Shown here: positions 6,624 through 11,788 of the stretch, in pieces
Layout: every line of letters starts with the position of its first letter
How positions within the stretch are numbered: position 1 is the stretch's first letter
Source: Bacillota bacterium
Lineage (GTDB): Bacteria; Bacillota; Clostridia; Christensenellales; Aristaeellaceae
Direction: 5' to 3'
Assembly: GCA_023392755.1 (NCBI GenBank)
Contig: JAEWNM010000350.1
Location: 1 to 11,788 of the forward strand
DNA: 11,788 nt
Notes under the pieces: generated by a model
The model's database searches: none
What the model was told of the DNA's origin: nothing
The model's input: the letters and a program-made list of their open reading frames with translations, nothing else
Translations under genes and position numbers: made by a program

Positions 6624-7414
6624 ATACCCACCCCGTCATAACGCGTGCGCAGACGCGCGTAGGTTTGTTTGTTGAGGAACAAGAAAAATATGATCCATAA
6701 GGCAATGACCAGCATGCCGGTGAGTGCTTCATTGCCTCCCCGGCCCAGCAGAAGCATGGCGGGCAGGTGGGCGGCGTGGTAGAAGGGCGTTAAGCGGAGC
6801 ACCTGCAAAACGCCTTCCGGCATAAGGGTAAGGGGCACCAGCGTACCCGTTAAAAAGGCCAATACATTGCTTTTGATCATCAGGAACAGCCAGATATCCT
6901 GGTATTTGAAGGTCAAAACGCCCAGAAAGAAGTGGAACTGGGACAGAAACACGCGGCCCAGCACAAGCAGCGCCGCCGCCTTTATCAGGTCCGTGGGGAG
7001 CGCGGCCCATTCGGGTCTTATGGGAAAGATAAAAAGGCACAGGGCGCCTGCTGCCACGCTGAAGAATACCATATAGGCGGCGCTGCCCAGGGACTGGGCA
7101 AGCAGGTATGCCTGCACCCTGACGGGCAGCACCAGGAACTTCGAAAATGTGCCTGCTCGTATATGGGAGCTTAATTCCTCGGCAATGCGCCCGGTATTAT
7201 CCATCTGGGCGAAAAAGGATTGAATGAGGTAATACAGGATCATGGTATCCAGGGTAAAGCCCGCTACCTGATCCCGCCCTTTGTAGATGGATGCCCACAG
7301 CAGCCAGGCGAACAGCACACGGGCTACGCTGGACATCACCTGCATAGCGGTGTCAAAGCGGTACGCGGAGCGGGTTTTGAAGGAAATCGCAAAAGCCTCC
7401 CAATATTTTTTCAC
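6620..7414 (-). CDS. ABC-2 family permease, first membrane subunit (COG4587-like)
   Basis: This is a membrane protein of 264 residues with six hydrophobic segments, starting (M)KKYWEAFAISFKTRSAYRFD, typical of the COG4587-type permease. The segment LSSHIRAGTFSKFLVLPVRV is the counterpart of the coupling-helix motif in its partner permease. The start is taken as GTG 7414, because it forms a GTGA overlap with the ATPase stop and GGAGG lies about 10 nt upstream. The open frame continues far upstream but only as an out-of-frame shadow of the ATPase gene. It is expected to pair with the next permease and to be driven by the ATPase before it. Confidence 0.87.
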   Translation of the reverse strand: MKKYWEAFAISFKTRSAYRFDTAMQVMSSVARVLFAWLLWASIYKGRDQVAGFTLDTMILYYLIQSFFAQMDNTGRIAEELSSHIRAGTFSKFLVLPVRVQAYLLAQSLGSAAYMVFFSVAAGALCLFIFPIRPEWAALPTDLIKAAALLVLGRVFLSQFHFFLGVLTFKYQDIWLFLMIKSNVLAFLTGTLVPLTLMPEGVLQVLRLTPFYHAAHLPAMLLLGRGGNEALTGMLVIALWIIFFLFLNKQTYARLRTRYDGVGI

Positions 7415-8397
7415 CCTGCCGCCACCTCCCTGTTGGCGTACAGCCTTGTGACCACGCTGCCGATATCCTCCTCCTCCACCATGATGTCGCGGATGGGATA
7501 GCGGGATAAAAGCGACTGCAGCAGCGGCGTGGCGTTTGCCTTTGGCAAAAGGAAGGACAGCCGCAAAGGCTGGTGCGTGACTTCCGTGCACTCCTCCGGC
7601 AGCTCCACGCCGCACTCCGCTTCCAGGGCCAGGGTAATCCTTCGATGGGTCTGATACTGCTGGAACAGCGCGTCCGTAGGCCCGTCGCACAGCTTTTCAC
7701 CATTATTCACCACCACGCACCGCCGGCACAGGCTTACGATGTCCTCCATGTAGTGGGAGGTGAGCAGGATCGTGGTGCCCTGCTCCCTGTTCACTTCCTT
7801 TAAGAAAGCGCGCATTTGGTGCTGGGCCACCGCGTCCAGGCCGATGGTGGGCTCATCCAGGAACAGGATGCGGGGGCTGTGCAGAAGCGCGGCGATCAGC
7901 TCCATCTTCATCCTTTCCCCCAGGGACAAAGTGCGCACCTGCACTCGCATGAGGGATTCCACACCGAACAGCTCGGTAAAGTATTTGAGGTTTTTAAGAT
8001 AGAGGCTTTCGGGAATATCATACAGCTCCTTGAACAGACGGAAGGTGTCCGCCGGCGTCAGGTCAAAGAAAAGCTGGCTCTTTTGACCCATGACCACGGC
8101 ATATTGTTTTTTGAAAGCGCTTTCCAGGCGGTTTGGCGTAAAGCCCAGCACATGGAGGCTTCCCGAGGTGGGGGCGATGATGCCTGTCAGCAGCTTCACC
8201 AGCGTGGTCTTGCCCGCGCCGTTGGGGCCGATAAGGCCCACAAACTCCCCTTCCGGAATGGAAAGGTCAAAATGACAAAGGGCTGTCTTTTCCAAATAAG
8301 TCCTGTGGAACAGGTTCTTTATGCTGCCCTTGAGGCCCGGTTCCTTTTCAAAACGTCGGTAGACCTTGGTCAATTGGGATGTTTCAATCATTGGCAT
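7411..8397 (-). CDS. ABC exporter ATP-binding protein (COG4586-like)
   Basis: This is a cytoplasmic ATPase of 328 residues. Motifs are Walker A GPNGAGKT (57-64), Q-loop Q105 in VVMGQKSQ, signature LSLGER (157-162), Walker B ILFLDEP (177-183) with TIGLD, and the switch histidine in LTSHYMED (H215). The N-terminal insert KVYRRFEKEPGLKGSIKNLF before the core is characteristic of the COG4586 branch, whose members work with COG4587 and COG3694 permeases, exactly the genes that follow. A regulatory C-terminal extension covers roughly residues 230-328. The start is ATG 8397 with AAGGAG 7 nt upstream; the next ATG (8391) would be 13 nt away. The start overlaps the end of the MutS2-like gene by 14 nt, so translation is probably coupled. 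The longer open frame up to 8538 is an out-of-frame shadow. Confidence 0.92.
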   Translation of the reverse strand: MPMIETSQLTKVYRRFEKEPGLKGSIKNLFHRTYLEKTALCHFDLSIPEGEFVGLIGPNGAGKTTLVKLLTGIIAPTSGSLHVLGFTPNRLESAFKKQYAVVMGQKSQLFFDLTPADTFRLFKELYDIPESLYLKNLKYFTELFGVESLMRVQVRTLSLGERMKMELIAALLHSPRILFLDEPTIGLDAVAQHQMRAFLKEVNREQGTTILLTSHYMEDIVSLCRRCVVVNNGEKLCDGPTDALFQQYQTHRRITLALEAECGVELPEECTEVTHQPLRLSFLLPKANATPLLQSLLSRYPIRDIMVEEEDIGSVVTRLYANREVAAG

Positions 8398-10330
8398 GGG
8401 GAGGCTCCTTTTCATATTGGATTTGAAGGTCGGGCCGGTGTCTCTTGCCCATGTTGTGGCGGGCCTTGCGGTTTTGTACGCTGTCAAACACAATGGAAAA
8501 ATCGTAGTTGTCGGGGTACATGCTTTCCGCCGCAACATGCCGCTTGAGCCGCTTGTGGGGGATGCGGCGCTTGACGCCTTTAATCTGTACGCCTACAAGG
8601 CCTTTTTCATCGGCGGGATCGTATACAAGACCGATTTCCCGGCCGGGGTAAACCAGCACGCTGTCCCCCAGATGAAACTGGGCGGCGTGGGCGGATACTG
8701 CCTTTGGCGGTGGCTCCTTCTGAATGTGCTTGAGGGGGGAGGTGTCTTGCGTGCGCGTAAGAGGGCTTTCCGGGGGAATGATTTTATCCCGTCGCTGCGT
8801 ATTCTGCCGGCCGTAAGCCGCCTCCCTGGCCCTGTCGATCATGGCCATGGGAAAGCCCAGCCGCTTTACAATATACAGCGCACAGCTTTCCCCTGCCTCG
8901 CCCATTTCCAGGCGGTACAGGGGCGAGAGGGTATCCCGGTCAAAGGCCATTCTGGCATTTGTTAAGCCGGGGGCGCTGAAGGCATATTCCTTCACCTCCG
9001 GGTAATGGGTGGTGGCTACAAACAGGCAGCCCTTTTCCCTTAGTACATCCAGGATGGCAATGGCCATGCCCATGCCCTCCATGGGGTCGGTGCCGGAGCC
9101 CAGTTCGTCCAGGAGGACCAGACTCTCCCGGCCTGTTTCCTGCAAAATGGACAGGATATTGGTCATATGGGAAGAAAAGGTGGACAGGTTTTGGGAAATG
9201 CTCTGCCCATCGCCTATGTCGCAAAGCACATTGGCAAACATGCAAATGGTAGTCCCTTTTCCCGCCGGCACGTGCAGCCCGCTTTGTGCCATCAGCGACA
9301 TAAGCCCTACCGTTTTCAGCGCTACCGTCTTGCCGCCGGTGTTGGGCCCTGTAATAACGATGCCAAACGCATCCTGGCCCAGTGAAATGGTCAGTGGAAC
9401 GCATTTGTCCTTTTCGATCAAAGGATGGCGGCCCATTTCAATGTGCAAGCGCCTGTCTGTTGTGATTTCGGGTTCCAGCGCTTCCATTTGGGCGCTCAAC
9501 GCGCCCTTGGCAAAGGCAAAATCCAGTGCCTCCAGCATATCCCGGTTTGCTGTCAGGGCGGATAGGCAGCCTTCCGCCAGGGCTGTCAGCTCGTACAGAA
9601 TGCGCCGCACCTCATTTTCTTCCTGGATTTTCATGAGGTTAACTTCTTCCTGGAGCTTTGTAACGGAGGCCGGCTCAATGAATACGGTGCTGCCTGTGGC
9701 GGACATATCCACCACCGTGCCGGGTACCTGCGCCCGGTGCTCCCGCTTTACCGGCAGCGTCAGGCGTCCGCCGCGGGCAGCCACAAAGCTGTCGGAAAAA
9801 AAGGAGCGGTTGCTTTGCAATAGGCTTAGCAGCTTGTTTTTGACTTGCGCGGCGGACTGCTCCATTTTCCTTCGTACATCCCTCAGTGCGGGCGAGGCGT
9901 TGCTGTCCACCGCGTCACCCCGGATGCAGCGTTCAATCTCCCCCTCCAGTTCCATAAGTTCACAAAAGGCGCGGCCATAGAAGGCCAGTTCCGCCTGCAG
10001 GTATTCCCCGCGCTTTAAATAGGCTTTCATCCGGCGGCAGGTGGACAGAAACTGGGCGATGCCCAGAAATTGTTCCGGCCCCAGCATGGCTCCTGCCTTT
10101 AGCAGCGGCAATACCTTATCCAAGGATTCCATGGAGCTTGTGGGCGGGCTGCCCAGCGCGTCAAGAAGCCTGCGTGCCTCGCCGGTTGTCCTCTGGCGGC
10201 TGCGGCATTCCTTTTCATTCAGGGCAGGGGTCATGGCGCGCAGCCGTTCTTTCGCTCCCGATGTGCTGGCCAGCGTACACAGCATTTCCTTGATCTGATC
10301 AAATTCCAGTGTTGTTTCAGGTGTGTTCAC
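8384..10330 (-). CDS. MutS2-family ATPase lacking the Smr endonuclease domain
   Basis: This 648-residue protein has the MutS2 core: an N-terminal MutS-type lever and clamp region (about 1-290, starting LEFDQIKEMLCTLASTSGAK) and an ABC-type ATPase (about 295-500). The ATPase shows Walker A GPNTGGKT (328-335), DIGDGQSISQNLSTFSSHM (371-389), Walker B LVLLDELGSGTDP (404-416) and the TTHY motif (440-443). A KOW-like segment (about 551-598) follows. Typical MutS2 is near 780 residues and ends in an Smr nuclease domain; here the protein ends with a short basic tail (about 604-648, YPDNYDFSIVFDSVQNRKAR) and no Smr or LDLR motif. MutS2 acts on collided ribosomes in Bacillus and as a recombination suppressor elsewhere; the role here is open. 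The start is GTG 10330 with GGAGG 8 nt upstream. It is the first gene of an operon with an ABC exporter. Confidence 0.9.
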   Translation of the reverse strand: MNTPETTLEFDQIKEMLCTLASTSGAKERLRAMTPALNEKECRSRQRTTGEARRLLDALGSPPTSSMESLDKVLPLLKAGAMLGPEQFLGIAQFLSTCRRMKAYLKRGEYLQAELAFYGRAFCELMELEGEIERCIRGDAVDSNASPALRDVRRKMEQSAAQVKNKLLSLLQSNRSFFSDSFVAARGGRLTLPVKREHRAQVPGTVVDMSATGSTVFIEPASVTKLQEEVNLMKIQEENEVRRILYELTALAEGCLSALTANRDMLEALDFAFAKGALSAQMEALEPEITTDRRLHIEMGRHPLIEKDKCVPLTISLGQDAFGIVITGPNTGGKTVALKTVGLMSLMAQSGLHVPAGKGTTICMFANVLCDIGDGQSISQNLSTFSSHMTNILSILQETGRESLVLLDELGSGTDPMEGMGMAIAILDVLREKGCLFVATTHYPEVKEYAFSAPGLTNARMAFDRDTLSPLYRLEMGEAGESCALYIVKRLGFPMAMIDRAREAAYGRQNTQRRDKIIPPESPLTRTQDTSPLKHIQKEPPPKAVSAHAAQFHLGDSVLVYPGREIGLVYDPADEKGLVGVQIKGVKRRIPHKRLKRHVAAESMYPDNYDFSIVFDSVQNRKARHNMGKRHRPDLQIQYEKEPPHAND

Positions 10331-10347
10331 GCGTGATTCCTCCAGTC

Positions 10348-10419
10348 GAAAATAGCAAAGGATGCCCGCAGGGTTGCATCTGCCGCCCAGTACGGGCAGA
10401 TTGCTCCTGCGGGCATCCT
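10348..10419 (-). terminator. Attenuator-like hairpin just before the MutS2-like gene
   Basis: AGGATGCCCGCAGG (10359-10372, plus strand) is perfectly complementary to CCTGCGGGCATCCT (10406-10419), a 14-bp GC-rich stem. An inner stem ATCTGCC/GGCAGAT (10378-10384 with 10395-10401) sits inside it. On the minus strand the stem is followed by TTTGCTATTTT, an interrupted T tract. It ends 5 nt before the ribosome binding site, so it can attenuate transcription of the whole operon. Confidence 0.7.
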
Positions 10420-10421
10420 AC

Positions 10422-10556
10422 AAAAAAACGACAGATATCCGCCTTCCAAACCTGTTTCAGTCAATTTCCTTCCGGTGCCGCTATGCCCTTGACATGAAAG
10501 GGGCGGGAAGAAGGATATTCGTGAAACCGGGCCGGAGGGCGCGCCCTCTGTCGTTT
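10422..10556 (-). terminator. Long-range hairpin ending in a T run, middle of the leader
   Basis: AAACGACAGA (10426-10435, plus strand) pairs perfectly with TCTGTCGTTT (10547-10556). On the minus strand the right arm runs directly into TTTTTTT (10428-10422). Nested pairings fill the interior: 10451-10459 with 10522-10530 (one mismatch), 10467-10472 with 10510-10515, and 10486-10490 with 10498-10502. The palindrome GAGGGCGCGCCCTC (10535-10548) and a GAAAC/GTTTC pairing offer an alternative fold of the left arm, as expected of an attenuator. The large loop makes this less certain as a terminator. Confidence 0.5.
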
Positions 10557-10584
10557 CCTATGGCAAGGCAGGTGTCAGGAAGCA

Positions 10585-10687
10585 GTCTGTAAAGGGCAGA
10601 TGCGGGAAGGCATGCAAACAAACAGGCTTTGCCTGCGCATTGCAGTCCGTTCCCCCATGGATTCAGTTATGAAGCCCCTTTACAGAC
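10585..10687 (-). other. Long imperfect RNA hairpin with one arm inside the upstream ORF
   Basis: GTCTGTAAAGGG (10585-10596, plus strand) and CCCTTTACAGAC (10676-10687) are perfectly complementary over 12 bp. Three further pairings are nested: GGGAA/TTCCC (10604-10608 with 10650-10654), TGCAA/TTGCA (10613-10617 with 10640-10644) and CAGGC/GCCTG (10623-10627 with 10631-10635). On the transcript the first arm covers codons 4-8 of the small upstream ORF, so a translating ribosome would open the basal stem. Confidence 0.65.
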
Positions 10688-10698
10688 AAGACCGACAT
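10663..10698 (-). CDS. Putative 11-residue leader peptide (MSVLSVKGLHN)
   Basis: On the minus strand an ATG at 10698 lies 7 nt after a perfect AGGAGG (10711-10706) and about 26 nt after the predicted transcription start. It opens an 11-codon frame that ends in TGA at 10663. Such a strong ribosome binding site so close to the transcript start, before an ORF too short to be a normal gene, is typical of regulatory leader peptides. Part of the coding sequence forms the 5' arm of the 12-bp stem described at 10585-10687. No run of a single regulatory amino acid codon is present, so an amino-acid attenuation mechanism is unlikely; stalling by a drug or a general slow-down of ribosomes is more plausible. 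Translation is inferred only from the sequence. Confidence 0.55.
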   Translation of the reverse strand: MSVLSVKGLHN

Positions 10699-10730
10699 CC
10701 AAAATCCTCCTATTATGAATTCACGTGAGC

Positions 10731-10759
10731 AGTATAGCAGACAAAGCACTGCGCGTCAA
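10731..10759 (-). promoter_or_regulatory. SigA-type promoter of the MutS2-ABC operon leader
   Basis: On the minus strand, -35 is TTGACG (10759-10754), the spacer is 17 nt, and -10 is TATACT (10736-10731) preceded by TGC, an extended -10. The predicted start is near 10724. The hexamers are identical to those of the divergent FMN-binding gene promoter. Confidence 0.8.
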
Positions 10760-10832
10760 TGGGTTTTTTGGGAGCGGCTCTTTTTGTGCGGCCCGTGCGG
10801 AGGAAACGTTGTTTTGAAGGGATATCAGCCCG

Positions 10833-10861
10833 TTGACGGTAACTATATTGTTTGTTATACT
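10833..10861 (+). promoter_or_regulatory. SigA-type promoter of the FMN-binding protein gene
   Basis: -35 TTGACG (10833-10838), 17-nt spacer, and -10 TATACT (10856-10861) preceded by TGT. The predicted start is near 10868, leaving a leader of about 40 nt with AGGAGGGG before the ATG. Confidence 0.8.
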
Positions 10862-10869
10862 ATAAACAA
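10852..10869 (+). promoter_or_regulatory. Rex-like operator overlapping the -10
   Basis: TTGTTATACTATAAACAA matches 12 of the 14 fixed positions of the clostridial Rex consensus TTGTTAANNNNTTAACAA (consensus from memory). It lies across the -10 and transcription start, where a bound repressor would block RNA polymerase. A wider inverted repeat ATTGTTT-N10-AAACAAT (10847-10870) encloses it, so another palindrome-binding repressor is also possible. Confidence 0.5.
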
Positions 10870-10907
10870 TCTCATGTTTGGGAGAATCAAATAATAGGAG
10901 GGGAACC

Positions 10908-11788
10908 ATGAAAAAGCTCCTGTCTGTCCTGCTGGCCGTTTTGCTCAGCACCCTGCCCGTACTGGCTATGGCTACCGGCATCACAGCGGAAGGCGCTTAC
11001 ACCGATGGCGTCTATCAAGGCGAGGCGGAAGGCTTTGCCGGCGCGATGAAGGTGGAGGTCACCATTGAAGGCGGCGCCATCAAAGACATCAAGCTGCTGG
11101 AAACCGTGGATACCGAAGGCATCTATACCCAGGCGAAGGATGCCGTACTTCCGGCCATTATCGCCGCGAACACCGTCACGGGCATGGATGTGCAATCCGG
11201 CGCCACCTATTCCTCCATGGGCCTGCTTGCTGCTACCGCCAATGCGCTTGAGAAGGCCGGCGCCACTGTGACGCTGCCTGCTGCGCAAGAGCAGGAAACC
11301 GCTTATGAGCTCAGCGAAGTCAATAGCGGCACCGTGCATATGGGCTTTGGCTCCGTGCCCAACTTCCGTGTCGGCCCCGGCAAGGACTCCACCGAAACCC
11401 AGGTGTATTCCTTCAACGTGACCATGGCCGCCGTGCTGTTTGACGGGGAGGACCGCATCCTGAACCTGGATGTGGATATTTACGAGGTCAGCACGCCCAA
11501 CTATGACGGCGAAAGCATGCCCCACTTCTCCGGCTGGCCGGGCAAGGAGGGCTACAATGTATTCGATCATGAGACCGAAGCCATAAAAGGCCTTTCCGAG
11601 AACACCGATGAATCCGCGGCCGCGGAGGTCAACGGCTGGCTCACCAAGCGGGAACGCGGCGACACCTACCATATGAACCCCCAGAATGAATGGTACAAGC
11701 AGATGGACGCCTATGAGGCCATGTTCATCGGCTGGACGGTGGAGGAAGTGCGGGAATGGTTCGGCAAATATACCTCCGCCCGCAACGG
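10908..11788 (+). CDS. Secreted FMN-binding domain protein, C-terminus beyond window
   Basis: 293 codons are visible and the frame is open at the window end. A signal peptide is clear: MKKLL, then a hydrophobic core to about residue 20, with likely cleavage after AMA (about 23); there is no lipobox cysteine. An FMN-binding domain follows (about 30-115), containing GIYTQAKDAVLPAIIAANTV and then VQSGATYSSMGLL. The SGAT threonine (T100) is the expected site of covalent FMN attachment by ApbE in NqrC/RnfG-type domains. Residues about 130-293 form a second region I cannot name, rich in acidic and aromatic residues, including NPQNEWYKQMDAYEAMFIGW. The protein probably carries electrons outside the membrane. 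AGGAGGGG precedes the ATG. It is transcribed divergently from the MutS2-ABC operon. No apbE or membrane partner is visible in the window. Confidence 0.85.
   Translation, partial: MKKLLSVLLAVLLSTLPVLAMATGITAEGAYTDGVYQGEAEGFAGAMKVEVTIEGGAIKDIKLLETVDTEGIYTQAKDAVLPAIIAANTVTGMDVQSGATYSSMGLLAATANALEKAGATVTLPAAQEQETAYELSEVNSGTVHMGFGSVPNFRVGPGKDSTETQVYSFNVTMAAVLFDGEDRILNLDVDIYEVSTPNYDGESMPHFSGWPGKEGYNVFDHETEAIKGLSENTDESAAAEVNGWLTKRERGDTYHMNPQNEWYKQMDAYEAMFIGWTVEEVREWFGKYTSARN

Larger units (their letters stand above)
10331..10724 (-). promoter_or_regulatory. Long structured 5' leader of the MutS2-ABC operon
   Basis: About 390 nt separate the predicted transcription start (near 10724) from the MutS2-like GTG. 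In order, the leader holds an 11-codon upstream ORF (10698-10663), a long imperfect hairpin (10687-10585), a second long hairpin ending in T7 (10556-10422), a third very stable hairpin with a T-rich tail (10419-10348), and the ribosome binding site at 10343-10339. I recognise no named riboswitch: no T-box GGTGG core and no SAM, TPP or cobalamin signature. The architecture resembles ribosome-mediated attenuation leaders of antibiotic-resistance genes. Confidence 0.7.

Noticed and set aside
8398..8538. N-terminal extension of the exporter ATPase up to 8538
   Set aside because: It runs out of frame through the end of the MutS2-like gene. The ATG at 8397 has a proper AAGGAG and the family N-terminus follows it.
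9009..9980. Plus-strand open frame of 323 codons inside the MutS2-like gene
   Set aside because: It is Ser/Arg-rich shadow coding opposite conserved MutS2 motifs, with no ribosome binding site or domain.
10331..10724. T-box or other known riboswitch in the MutS2 leader
   Set aside because: I found no T-box antiterminator core (GGTGGNACCGCG-like), no TPP, SAM, cobalamin, purine or c-di-GMP signature. A covariance-model search would be decisive.
10760..10832. Possible small terminator around GAGCGGCTCTTTTT between the divergent promoters
   Set aside because: The potential stem has only four pairs with a one-base loop, which cannot form.
10887..11672. Long minus-strand open frame of 261 codons opposite the FMN-binding gene
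   Set aside because: It is antisense to a gene with a clear signal peptide, FMN motif, promoter and ribosome binding site. Its own translation is His/Gly-rich low-complexity without a recognisable fold.

Overview
The window looks like chromosomal DNA from a moderately GC-rich Bacillota, probably a member of class Clostridia. This is inferred from strong AGGAGG-type ribosome binding sites, SigA-like promoters with 17-bp spacers (several with an extended TGn -10), and the gene families present (a YtrA-type GntR with its ABC transporter, a MutS2-type protein, HD-GYP, and an exported FMN-binding protein). No mobile element, CRISPR array, tRNA or rRNA is visible. Most genes lie on the minus strand; two are on the plus strand.

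Layout. (1) 1-1245, minus: a MATE efflux transporter cut off by the window start, with its own promoter. (2) 1374-3407, minus: a three-gene operon of GntR repressor, ABC ATPase and six-helix permease. It is driven by a near-consensus promoter with a likely operator and ends at a strong intrinsic terminator whose stem overlaps the MATE -10 element. (3) 3574-4287, plus: a DinB-superfamily protein transcribed divergently from the GntR operon. (4) 4351-5619, minus: a protein with two tandem HD phosphohydrolase domains; the second is a canonical HD-GYP, a probable cyclic-di-GMP phosphodiesterase. (5) 5832-10330, minus: a four-gene operon of a MutS2-like ATPase without an Smr domain, an ABC ATPase, and two ABC-2 permeases of the COG4586/4587/3694 type. 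Every junction overlaps, which suggests translational coupling. (6) 10331-10760, minus: a 5' leader of about 390 nt for that operon, with a strong promoter, an 11-codon upstream ORF and three successive long RNA hairpins, two of them terminator-like. (7) 10908 to the end, plus: a secreted FMN-binding protein cut off by the window end, whose promoter carries a Rex-like palindrome.

How the parts may work together. The two ABC systems and the MATE pump suggest defence against toxic compounds. The most striking element is the long leader of the MutS2-ABC operon. A perfect 12-bp stem has one arm inside the upstream ORF, so translation or stalling on that ORF could change the RNA fold. MutS2 of Bacillus acts on collided ribosomes, so translation-sensing attenuation of a MutS2-plus-exporter operon is an attractive but unproven idea. 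The FMN-binding protein probably serves extracytoplasmic electron transfer and may respond to the NADH/NAD+ ratio through Rex.
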